Source: Symsagittifera roscoffensis
Lineage: Eukaryota; Xenacoelomorpha; Acoela; Convolutidae
Assembly: GCF_963678635.1 (NCBI RefSeq)
Contig: NC_087062.1
Location: 87,831,845-87,895,844, forward strand
DNA length: 64,000 nt
Direction of reading: 5' to 3'
In this document: positions 54,501 through 64,000 of the stretch, piece by piece
Numbering within the stretch: the stretch's first letter is position 1
Layout: every line of letters starts with the position of its first letter
Notes under the pieces: generated by a model
Database searches by the model: none
Told to the model about the DNA's origin: nothing
The model's input: the letters and a program-made list of their open reading frames with translations, nothing else
Position numbers and translations under genes: made by a program

Positions 54501-56814
54501 AGACAAATCTTTCTAGAAATTCAAAGAGCTTAAAGGGCATATATTTTTTTCTTTGAAATTCGAAAATTGAGATTTTTAACAAAGTCAGTGTTTTTTGTTT
54601 ACTTGCTTTCATTACTCTTTTCCAATCTTCGATTGGCTTTGTTATTAGGCGGTGATCAAGGTCGTTTTTTCGGATTCGTGGTTTTCGTACAAGCTTTTTT
54701 AACGCAGTAGGAGCAGGAGCTGTCGGGCTAGCACAGAGAGCGCTCGAGGAGTCTATCAAGTGAGAGGCGTAATCATATAGACCGATATAATTTTTTGATT
54801 GTAGGTCTTGCTGATTTTTTTTTGTTTTTTTTTCTGGAATTGTTCACGCTCAATTTTGATTTTTAGCGGCGGACTTGTGATTTTTTCTTGAAGTTTCCTT
54901 GAAGTTCAGTGTATTTCTATTGTTGAACGGAAGGCAAACTCCACTATCGAACAGCAAAATTTAAAAAGTCATGAAAAACGTGATCGACTTCTGAAAATGG
55001 GAAGTAATTATCAGATTTCGCAGCGAAATAAAAGTTATACGTATTGATCCAGTTTTCTCAAATTGGGTTAATTTTAACAAAAAAAGTGTCCATCATAAAT
55101 TGTTCTAAAAATTCAAAGAGCTTTAAGGCTCTTGAAAAAACAAGTCAGTTTTTTTATGTTTCCTTGCGTTCATTACTTTTTTCCAACTGTTAGTTGGCTA
55201 TGTTTCATTTTCCTTTAATTTTGCTTGTCTCGTTTTCTCTTCACAAGATTGTAATGCTATGTTTTAGTTGTATTGCAAGTGGTGCGAAGCTACGTTTCCC
55301 ATCTGAGCAGTTTTTAGAAAATAGTTAGGGCTCTATAATGTTCGAACTTATCTTTATCCTACAGCGAGTATTTCGAAATTGATGAGGTCTAGTTTTCGTG
55401 GGCTCAATGATATTGTGGCTGTATCCTGTATCTGTCTTAATTATCCGTTTTTTAATTATATTTCAGTAGTTGTTCAAACATCTTGTCCGAAAATGTGAAG
55501 TTTTGGGTTTTGAAACTATATATTTGACCGCGTTCATTCTCTGCATCACTTTCTCTTGATGTTGCGCGATCGCAAAAGATGTAAAGTTTCATTTTGCCTC
55601 TCTGATACTTTGTTGCGCTGGATAGGAAGCCCATGTTAAATAATTCATTTTTAAATTGACTGGGTAGTTTGCGTAAATTTTGATCAAATAACCGAGGGTC
55701 AATTTTGACGAAAATTTAGATTCCTTCGCAAAATAACTGCACCATAAAAAATCTGGCAAAATTCAAAGCAGCCTTTGAGCTTTGTTCTCATCACTATCCG
55801 CCCGCCAAAAACCTACCCAATTCGATAAAAACACGTTTTAAATTTCCAAGTTTCATTCGGCTGTAGTGTGTTCTCAAAGTTTTGTAGAATTGTCAATTGG
55901 TTATCAATTATAAGTGTTTTAGGTTGAACCCCAAGTTAGTGGGGTTTGTTGCAGCTGCGCCCACTTCGACTGAACTGCTCACTGGAACAGATGCCACCAC
56001 CATTGAAGTATGTAATTCCATATCTGAAATTCGAAGGGTGGGTAGGGGTGAGGAAGGAGGAGCTACTTTTGATTGTGCTCTTAAAATATTATATTGAGAA
56101 TGCAATTAGAGCAATCTAGTTTGCGCATTAATTAGAATATTGCAGGCTTTAATAGCTATGTGTAAATACTTCGCCTTTGTGTAAATATTGCGCTAATTAT
56201 GCCAGAGCAATGCTGATTTTCTTTAGGATGCGAATCGAGATGATTTCTCAAAACTTTTCTAAAAAATTTAAACTTGAGTGTAATTTCAATAAATGTAACA
56301 TGCGGAAATTGGGAGAATGTAATAAGTCAAATCTTCCGTTTTGAAGTGTTTTTTGAAGCAATATCTCAGTTTAACTCTAATAAGATAGATAAAAGTGATT
56401 GAAGCAAAAATAAAGATCTCAACAATCATCTTCCCTTTAGTATCAAATTTGGTATAAAAGCAGTGAAATAGCACTATAGCGTTGTATTTAAAATTCGAGT
56501 TTTGCTGCTATCTGATTGGCCGAAAATTCGCCAGTGAAAGGGGGCAATTGTTAAGTAGATATAATTAAGTAGTACCAAAAGTTAGAGTAAATTGAATTAT
56601 TGTTTGATTTTTTTTACAGACTCCAGTGTTGATTATGAAGGGGGAGAGAGATAACCAGTTGGGTAAAGTGTCGCTGGATAATCTGGCCCGTCTGAAGCAC
56701 AGCACAACATTCATAGTGCCTGATGCAGGGCATCCCTCCTACGTGGACAACACCCCTGTCTTCACTCGAGAGATGATCAAGTTCTTATTGTGCATGTCAA
56801 GTGAGACCCAATGA
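51567..56814 (+). CDS. ABHD14A: ABHD14A-like membrane-anchored alpha/beta hydrolase, six exons
   Basis: Coding exons are 51567-51661, 51738-52008, 52675-52873, 53647-53788, 55923-56007 and 56620-56814. All have GT-AG borders and phases that join exactly (328 residues). Residues 20-36 (FCLQIALLVLIVTLVFVYF) are a single N-terminal membrane anchor, as in ABHD14A and unlike soluble ABHD14B. The hydrolase part shows the oxyanion loop LFLHGMAYTTRVW (His157), AIDLPGFGNSKG, the nucleophile SPSMSG (Ser224), GFVAAAPTST, the acid LIMKGERD (Asp275) and the base PDAGHPSYVD (His302), so the triad is complete. Residues about 37-120 are longer than in vertebrates (~270 residues in total). Substrate is unknown. 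The first intron is only 76 bp; introns 3 and 4 carry AAGAGTC-ended repeats. An ATTAAA is at 57019. The start ATG lies just before the anchor; no upstream in-frame exon was sought successfully. Confidence 0.93.
53025..53418. mobile_element. AAGAGTC-ended element in ABHD14A intron 3
   Basis: It begins AAGAGTCGATGAAG and ends CGTTCATTGACTCTT, about 394 bp. The interior matches the 5825 copy. A loose fragment of the same family is at 52555-52665. Confidence 0.7.
54000..54064. repeat. Small hairpin with duplicated arm
   Basis: AAATGGAGCCTAATTATCTC occurs twice in tandem, followed by the inverse AATTAGGCTCCATTT, in ABHD14A intron 4. Confidence 0.75.
54130..54619. repeat. AAGAGTC-family repeat in ABHD14A intron 4
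   Basis: It keeps CACTTATATAGGT near the start and CTTGCTTTCATTACTCTT at the end. The interior is rearranged. Confidence 0.5.
54775..55180. repeat. AAGAGTC-family repeat, second in intron 4
   Basis: It contains GGCAAACTCCACTATCGAAC, GATCCAGTTTTCTCAAATTG and the end GCGTTCATTACTTTT. The 5' end is eroded. Confidence 0.55.
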
Positions 56815-57590
56815 TGGTTTGAAGGACATCAAATTAAACTCGCGCTATATAAAGTAGCTGTTGTAAAAATGTTTCCTGTGGTCACACTAGTGGTGAAAAT
56901 GAACTTTTAAACATTTCTTTGTAAAAATTAGCATATAACTTAAATTCCGTCGTCCTCACACTCGCCTTTTAGAGCAGTTTTTTACTGATAGAGCTTCATT
57001 TTAGCTGAAACTGTTCATTAAAGTTGCCAATTTTGTGTTTATTAGTCAAATTAAGCTGAAGATTATCTTTCACTGTAAATATGTATATATTTGTTCGTTT
57101 CTATATCGAAAATTTGAAAAGATAATCCAATGAAAATTTAGATGGGAATGGATGATTGTGAACGTTGAGAAATTTAAGTAGGCTACCGAAGTATAAGTCA
57201 GCGAATGTTGGTCAGAGAGGTAGACAAAATGAGTCAAAAAATCTTGACAAAAAAAACACTCTAAGCCATTGTTTTTGTTCCAGCCTTGTTTCGTTTTCCA
57301 GATATTGAATCAAATGAAAATAAGTAAATAATAATAATAAAGTTGTGGTTTCTGCGACTCGCAAAGGATCTATGAATGGCTCTCCGGCCTGTCTAAGTAT
57401 AGTCCGTTTCTCATATTTCCCATATTCTAGACTGAGTAAATTTTGTTGAGCGAAGCTCTTTTTGCGACTCAAGGCAATTTTTTTGCGTCTAGAACTTCCA
57501 CGAGGTACCACTAATGCAGCCGTAATCGGTCAAGTTGCGGTAGACCTGGAGCTAGAGGTCAAGTGAGAGCTCGTCCTCACACACTATCAT
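56815..57590 (+). other. ABHD14A 3' UTR and downstream DNA
   Basis: Candidate polyadenylation signals are ATTAAA at 57019-57024 and AATAAA near 57346. A 99-codon open frame on the minus strand (57511-57212, Lys/Arg-rich) has no recognisable domain and is not called. Confidence 0.35.
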
Positions 57591-57595
57591 TGCCA

Positions 57596-57668
57596 TGACA
57601 TGGGATCGATTAAACGATCTGGCGATCTCGAAGTGAATGCCTTACCACTTTTTAAGTGCCTCACTATG
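57596..57668 (-). repeat. tRNA-like sequence (SINE head?)
   Basis: On the minus strand AGTGGTAAGGCATTCACTTC resembles a D arm and the start of an anticodon arm, and TAATCGATCCCATG resembles a T arm. Stems pair poorly, so it is a relic at best. Confidence 0.3.
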
Positions 57669-57933
57669 CTATGATCAGCACAAATGAAAAGTAATTAATA
57701 GCTCAAATGACGTCAAAATCTAAATTTGCGTTCCAACCAATTGTTTGTTTCAGGCTAGTGGCGGAAATGAACTAAAAAAATGTGTAAACAATTGAAACCA
57801 AGAAAGTCAATCGATCAAAGTTGAAAAGATTCCATCGGTAAAACATCAAAGTTTTTTCGAATTAACACTTTTAAAAGATTCACGAATCCTTTTACCTTAC
57901 TTTGATATGACATTAAAAGTCAGCTTTTAATTT

Positions 57934-58015
57934 GTGTATGTGGCGAAAAGCTAACGCACCTGCTTATAAAGACAAAAGTCAATGGTTCGAATCCGCTTAG
58001 GTCCTGTTTTTTTTT
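57934..58015 (+). repeat. tRNA-like sequence with Pol III-type T run
   Basis: The A-box-like TGGCGAAAAGCT and a B-box GGTTCGAATCC (consensus quality) are at normal spacing. A run of nine T follows at about 58007. The acceptor stem does not close, so it is better read as a SINE head or tRNA pseudogene. Confidence 0.4.
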
Positions 58016-58019
58016 GTAA

Positions 58020-59205
58020 GGGGAAGATAGTCCGAGCGTTATAAAATCTTTTTCGGGCTACTGTTTGTCTGCTTTTCTGTCGGCTTAGTTGTCGCAGCAC
58101 CAAATCTACTTAAAGTTTTGGCTTTTTTCAAATTAATAAACGTTTCAATGTATTCTGGTTTTGGGCAATTAATTAAGTTTCAAGAAATTTTCCACGCTGT
58201 TCATTAAATGAGCTGGAATTTTGCGCATTTTATAGCTGCATCAACTGCTGCTATTCAATTGCCTCTTGAATTTCTTTTATTGCCCAAAAAACACAGAAAA
58301 TGAAAAAAAAATGTTTAAGTTTTTTCGAAACTGTATCACGGTTCCGATAGCAAGTGTGTTTAACATGAGTACCAGACGTTTCCCCCCTAGAGAAGTTTGC
58401 TTACAAATTTCAATGCGTGATGTCATATAAAGTCAATTTCAATTTTTGCTTATCTTTTTTTCGAAAAATTTTGATGAATTTCGTTGCTGTCTGCGAACTT
58501 TCTATTTTTTTTACACACCAACTGCTTCGCTCATTGAAACTTGACTGATGGAGGATTGAACGCTTAGTAACTTATCGAATTTGAGTTCCATCAAACGTAA
58601 AGTGAAAGATTTTTATGTTAAACATTTAATTGATTAAATTGTTTGGCTTTACTGCTCGCCTTTTTCTAAGTCTCACTCTATCTGAATACTTTTTCAATCA
58701 CTTCCAATTTTTAGCGAAAAATTCTGAAAAAAATAACAATCTTTTAAACTTTTTTTTCAAAATTATTCTATAAATTTTCCAATTGCTAGTTTAAATCCGT
58801 TATTTCAATTTTTTTGAGAATATCACATTCATTAAAAGTAAAGTTGCCCGTGGAGAATTAGGATTACACTTTTTTATGTGACTGTGGCATTCTAGCGCTC
58901 CAGTAGTGATGGTGTCCAGTAACCACAAAAATGCGAGTTGAAATCGCACATGCACTGAAATTTGGACGGTGAGCTCTTGCAAGTAAGTCATAGCTTAATA
59001 GGAACGGTTGTTAAAAAACAGTAAAATACCCGACTCTAAAATGGAATATTCTTTTCAAAAAAATTTCTGACATTCGTGCTAAATAAAACTTCAGAAAATT
59101 TGAAGCCTTGCGAGGGTGTCAACCTTTTTTTCTTATTTTGATTTTTTGACATACATTCGATTGAATTTTCAGATTATTTCTGAATTTTTAAGCCTTCAAT
59201 TTTTT
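58020..59205. other. Gene-free AT-rich region
   Basis: Nothing recognisable is seen. Confidence 0.35.
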
Positions 59206-59211
59206 TATAAC

Positions 59212-59985
59212 GTAGTTCAGACTATAATATAGATCTCGATGTTTTTTTCAAAGTTTTAAAAATGGTTCAGGTACAAATTTACTTTTTCTTAATTAAATTT
59301 TTGATTTTTTTTTAAGTCAGTGCATGTCTTTTATTAAAAGGAACGCAGTATTGAACAAAAAGTGTTCAAGCCACGAAAAGTTTGATCGACTTCTAGTTTC
59401 GAAAGTGAAACTCAATTAAAAAAGCTTAACCTATTGACCCAGATTTTTTAATTGAGTTAATTTTGTGAAGAAAAACGCCAAGCCGATCATAGAATGTTCT
59501 AGAAATTCAACGAGCTATAAGGACATCCATTTTCAGTCGAAAATGGAGATTTTTTCAAAAAATAACCTTACGAGGCCAAACTGTACATTCTCTGCATTGT
59601 AAGTGGAATCCGCAACAGGCCAAAATAGATTTGTCGCGGAATCCGCAACATTGCTACTTTTCTTTGATTAGTACTACATTTTGCGGATTCCTCTTACATT
59701 TTGCGGAATCCACGTACAGTTGCGGAATCCAAAACAATTAGCTATATTTGCTTGTTGCGGAATCCGTAACAAAACAATTGTGCCGACAAAGCTTACATTA
59801 CAGCTATTTGTACGCGGAATCCACGAAACTTTTGTAAGTGGAATTCACTTACTTTTTGGAACATGTTTAAAGATTTGTCTCTGGAATCCAGGAACATACA
59901 GACACAAAATTGTGCGCCTATCAAGAGCACAGTTTGGCCTCGTAATGAAATCAGTATTTTTTGTTACTTGCGTTCATTGACACTG
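59212..59985. mobile_element. AAGAGTC-family element interrupted by a MITE
   Basis: The 5' part (CGTAGTTCAGACTATAATAT) to about 59568 and the 3' part (TTGTTACTTGCGTTCATTGA) from 59945 are one element split by the insertion at 59571-59942. Confidence 0.65.
59571..59942. mobile_element. Mariner-type MITE with TA target site
   Basis: The ends CGAGGCCAAACTGT and ACAGTTTGGCCTCG are perfect 14-bp inverted repeats flanked by TA on both sides. The 372-bp interior repeats GCGGAATCC and its inverse many times and encodes nothing. The TA duplication suggests Tc1/mariner mobilisation. Confidence 0.8.
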
Positions 59986-60689
59986 TTCGCTATGTTTGTT
60001 TTTTGACGAATTGCAAGCTTCTCTTCGCCTTTGTGTAAATATATTTTTTAAATTTTTTCCTCAAAAATTTGGCGTTACAAAGAAATTAATGGTTGAAACT
60101 TTGTGTGCTTTTTACGCATCAATCCATTTTGGTTTCAATTTCTGGTACTAGTAATCCTATTTAGTCTCATCCCTTCAGGCTTTGCGTGGAAAACAGAAAA
60201 CTGTACCCGGCATCAAAGTTCATAAGCACCTTCAATAACTCATAGTGAAGCATATTTGGGCACTCTTTTTAATACGAAAGCCTTATCCATTTTGTTGTCG
60301 GAAACAGCTTTCTATTACAGCAAAGTGGAAGATCTGAAAACATGTGCTTTATAGGCAAGCAGATTGCTTGCATTAAGTTCTGAACAAAGAAAAATGTTGA
60401 TTTAAAGGTTAGTATTGGAATCGGCAATAAAACAAAATTGCATATCGACTTCAAATTTTTAAACTTTTGAATTAATCTGAAATATCAAAGAAAAAAGTAC
60501 ATTTAGTGAGAGGAGCATTTATTTTTGATTTTTTTTTGCAAAATGTTTAGGAAATGAGCGACTACATAAGATGTTTGCTCACTACTAATCGCTTGAGGAC
60601 TGTTTCTTACAAACCACTTTGACTTTAGCGGTACATCTAAGATGGTTTTGAAGACCTGGTTGCCGATTTAGCATAAGTTGTTTTGTTTT

Positions 60690-60985
60690 TAGCTCTCACT
60701 CCTGATAGTGTGTTGAAGATGCATTAGGATGAGATCGGTTTGAGGGGGAGTTTTAGGCGCTTATCTTTAAATCACCCCAAGGGCGGAGTCTATCAAGACA
60801 CCCTTAAAAGCATAGCCATGTCTCCAAATTGAGTAGTTGTTATCTGTTACCGAGAACGGTGTAGATTTGAAATTAAACCAGCACCTTGCATATGTAGTTT
60901 CTCATTTTTGTCTCCCCTATTAAATTATAGATCTAATCTTGTCAGATCCCAGGGGTGGAAAATAACCTCCTCATGCAACCCTTTT
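60690..60985. other. GC-richer stretch without a gene
   Basis: The base content is more balanced than the surroundings, and a possible acceptor (TTGTTTTTAG) lies before CTCTCACTCCTGATAGTG. Frames close within a few codons. I see no product. Confidence 0.3.
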
Positions 60986-60999
60986 TGTGTCCAAAACAA

Positions 61000-63495
61000 A
61001 GCAAAAATATATATGGGTACCTTTTACCAGGTAAACTTGTGTATCTTTGTTTGCCAATTTGTGATTTATGACAGAAAAATACCGCCTCACGTTGCAAATC
61101 ATTTGCGGCAATATTCAGCCTCGTTTTTGCCTGCAGCCTTATTGTAGTTCCTGTCAAAGTATCCGTTTCTCAAAAAATACATTTTCAAAAAGTATAATGA
61201 TTGGATGTAAAAAAATAGTTAAATTGTGATGGTAACTGGCATGCAAAAGTCAATTACACAATTTACTGATTGAATTTTGATTAATGTCTATTATTATCAG
61301 ATAAATACTTTGACTTGAGTTCATTCTGTTATTTAACCATTGCTTACTTATTTCTACAATAATGATGTGTGGTCTTATCTGTCAGCATTTTCTCAAAACG
61401 TCCGAAAATTTCAAGTCGGATGTTTTTATTTTGAAACCGACCTAGATTTTGTTGAAAAAAACTTAAAATAAATGCGAGGTTTCAAGTTCTCTATAAAATT
61501 TAAAACTACCTCGAAATTTATTTTCGTGGATAATTTGCTGTTCTTTCACTCAAAAGAGGTTGTGTAGATTTTTTCTGGTATTCCCCATAAAAGGCAGAGT
61601 TTCTTTTTCTAAAATTATAGGTTGCGTTTTAGTAGATATTTAATGCCTAAATAATCGTTCGTCTTCAAAATTTTTGAACTTTTTGAGTAATTCGTGAAAG
61701 GTTTCAAAGTTGGCGGCAGCCGGGGGGAGGGGGGGCATCATGAAATTAATTTTAAAATTTCACTTTGTTTTCAGCCAATTTTTAATGGACATCAGAATCT
61801 GCAAGAACAAACAAAATTAATGATGAAAAAGAAAAGCTAGTATTGATTGACAGAAAACATCCAGTAAATAAATTGTTTGTCTCATGTGTTTTTATTTTTG
61901 TTGGTTTCCGAAATTGTAATATAGAATATCAATCACCTCTCCGCCCTAAGCTAACGCGCATCTGCTCTGCGCCGTGTATCTGCAGTCTGCACTTTTTAGC
62001 CGTTCTTTTAGAAGAAAGTTCTTTTAGAAGAAATCCAAAACAGTTTTTTTTTCTCAATTTGAACTAATTTATTATTATCTAGTACTGGAAAATTTTATAT
62101 CGACTCCGACTCGCGTAAAAATGTGTGAAAAAAAATGGATTTATAATGACTAATGACAACTGTTAAATTTATTATTCTTTTATACATTGAAAACAGGTTT
62201 TTGTCGTAAATTGCTGTTCGATTTTCGGCAAAAAGATTCTTCGGCTTATAATCTGTGCCGTTGAACATTTTTAAAGACTGAGGAAACGCACCTGAGAAAT
62301 TGGGAAAATTAGACACAATTCGTGGTAATAAACTCGAACCTGCAGGTCTATTCGATCATTCGATGCTCAATTGCCGACAGATCAACAAACCAACTTCATT
62401 TATGAAACCTTTCTAATTGAAACTTAACTTAGGCTGGTTTTCTCACGAAGAATAAATGTGTTGTTTATTTTTTGGCTAAAAGATTCAACTCCGGATAGAT
62501 TTTTGTTACACCATTGACAGGTGATCTTTCAAGCCTGATTTTCATGCTTCGATTTGCAAACTTCAAAAAGATTATGAATTTTATATAGCGAAAAATCGCT
62601 TTCATAAAATTATTCACTTAGGTTCCTATTGTGCCATACGGTTTTATTTAACGGGTGACTCAACTCAGTACAAAGAATTTTTGATACCTTTATTGAAAAA
62701 AAATCCTGTGATCCTTTTGAAACTGATGCACGTTTTAGACAATGTTTTGTTTCCGAGGCGTTTGTTTGAATCAATAAAAACACCAGTTTTTCCATATTGT
62801 CTTTTAATTTGAAAAACACCTGAATTTAGAAAAAAATACAATAGGCTGCATTGTTGTGGGGCTTCACATCATTAAATTTGGCTGTAATTTCCAGATGTTT
62901 GTAGTGTTTTATTACCCTTTTTGCATTGTTAAGGCGTACGTTTCAATTACATATTGCATAACAACCAGGAAAAATTGATTGGAAAAATATAAAAAATAAC
63001 AGAAAACAAAGCTTGTCAGGGAAAAGTCGAAAAAAAAATATTTTGTTCCGCAGATGAAACTTAATGCATAGTTTTTTGTTTATCAGACAACGTTATCTTT
63101 ACTGTTGACAACAGCCATTTGAGATTAAGATTTGTTGGTTTTTAAAGGCATTTGAACTCAAATTGACAATGTCAGAGCCCATTGATACATTTTGAATCCC
63201 ATTCAAAGCTGAGTCGAAAACTAAAAAATAATCACAGAAAGCCTTCACAGCTCGCTCAGATCTTTTATCACCGTTCTTGTTAATCCGATTATTTGGCCCT
63301 CATTCGAGACAAACACTACACGTGGTACAATACAAAAGCTGAACTTCTGAAATAATTGACGGCCGCATTTGTCTGACATCATCACCATATTTTATATTAA
63401 CTTACATGCACCTACCTACACACGCAAACAGATTACATTTTCTTATCAAGTAATCAACACAAGATTGACAAAACTCTATTTCATCATTTTGGTTA
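61000..63495. other. Gene-free AT-rich region
   Basis: No splice-flanked coding segment or complete repeat is seen. A short G run (GGGGGGAGGGGGGG) near 61721-61735 and a repeated CTTTTAGAAGAAA (62004-62035) are the only marked features. Confidence 0.4.
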
Positions 63496-63497
63496 TC

Positions 63498-63578
63498 ATG
63501 AAATTGATTAATCTTCCAACCATGTTTTATCCGGAAATGCTCAACAGTTGCCTCGTTGCAATTCCTACAATGTTTCAG
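63498..63578 (+). CDS. Possible first coding exon, unrecognised
   Basis: ATG opens MKLINLPTMFYPEMLNSCLV then AIPTMFQ, followed at once by a consensus donor (CAG|GTAAGT) in phase 0. If real, the gene continues past the window end or in the last 420 bp, where I found no acceptor-linked continuation. No family is recognised. Confidence 0.3.
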
Positions 63579-64000
63579 GTAAGTTAATTAAATGCACTTT
63601 CACAGCATTTTCTTTCTCGTCTTAAGCCGGACAAAATCTACTCCCAAGTCCTTCGAAGGCCGCAACCAAAATATATTGAAGAGCTCAGGAAAATGGCAAT
63701 TGGAAAATTAATTTGCAGTCAAAAGTTACGCCGATTAATAAGCACAAATTTTTTCTGCATTAAGACTATGTAGCTAGTGAAAGCTGGAAAGCCAATCTGA
63801 GAAAAAAATGGTCCAAATTAAAAAATATATGTATAATATGCAGAACCATACGTATATTGCAATCGGGCTGTTACGTGATTCGTGCCTGTCAGTTCCAAAA
63901 CATGTGCTGTTTACAAAAATCCTGGACGTTATCGGCGCTGAGCGGTGGCGCGCGCTTACCGCCAGGCCTTTGACAGAATTTTTCAACATTGTAATTCCCA

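Noticed and set aside
57212-57511. A Lys/Arg-rich 99-codon frame on the minus strand after ABHD14A.
   Set aside because: It has no ATG near its start, no splice context and no recognisable domain; it more likely reflects the ABHD14A 3' region.
63950-63989. A possible first exon on the minus strand (MLKNSVKGLA followed by GTAAGC).
   Set aside because: It has only ten codons at the window edge and nothing else to support it.
1-64000. CRISPR arrays, operons, integrons or other prokaryotic systems.
   Set aside because: Spliced animal genes and eukaryotic transposons throughout; the tandem repeats have no spacer pattern.

Overview
The window is nuclear DNA from an animal, most likely an invertebrate bilaterian. 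Its few genes are metazoan families split by GT-AG introns, and most of the rest is AT-rich repeat sequence. The species cannot be named from the sequence alone.

Three genes are recognisable. (1) 4530-4617 (+) is the last coding exon of an LC3/ATG8 autophagy protein. It stops directly after the C-terminal glycine that is normally joined to lipid. (2) 39201-40502 (+) is a two-exon NHLH/HEN (NSCL) type bHLH neuronal transcription factor. In this sequence a 4-bp tandem duplication (CTCA CTCA) in the basic region breaks the reading frame. (3) 51567-56814 (+) is a complete six-exon ABHD14A-like membrane-anchored alpha/beta hydrolase of 328 residues with an intact Ser-Asp-His triad. Weaker gene models are two short secreted-type proteins (13818-14915 and 26822-27088, both minus), a 40-residue single-span membrane peptide with an immediate AATAAA (13154-13276), and several isolated exon-like stretches near 4957, 6914, 16015, 29038 and 63498.

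Layout. 1-2.6 kb holds a satellite-like array of three ~824-bp units. 2.7-4.3 kb holds a hairpin and an inverted-repeat element, followed by the ATG8 exon. 5-11 kb is inverted-repeat DNA elements. 13-15 kb holds the small-gene candidates and hAT-type MITEs. 16-20 kb and 24-25.5 kb are dominated by one abundant ~530-bp element family and its decayed copies, plus a GGTCGAAA minisatellite. 26.8-28.7 kb holds the small secreted gene and a stack of hAT MITEs. 31.2-33.1 kb is a 5'-truncated LINE with a (TAC)n tail, abutted by a head-to-head pair of the ~530-bp element. 37.5-40.5 kb is the NHLH gene with a GC-rich candidate regulatory block upstream. 43.3-48.5 kb holds a hAT MITE with a perfect 8-bp target duplication and a diverged ~1.9-kb duplication. 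49.6-50.8 kb is a large foldback structure just upstream of ABHD14A. 51.5-57 kb is ABHD14A, whose introns carry three copies of an AAGAGTC-ended element. 57-64 kb is tRNA-like SINE remnants and a mariner-type MITE nested in an older element.

The genes do not form a pathway. The main biological interest is the altered NHLH frame, the pre-exposed ATG8 glycine, and the several foldback or hairpin structures that could produce double-stranded RNA.
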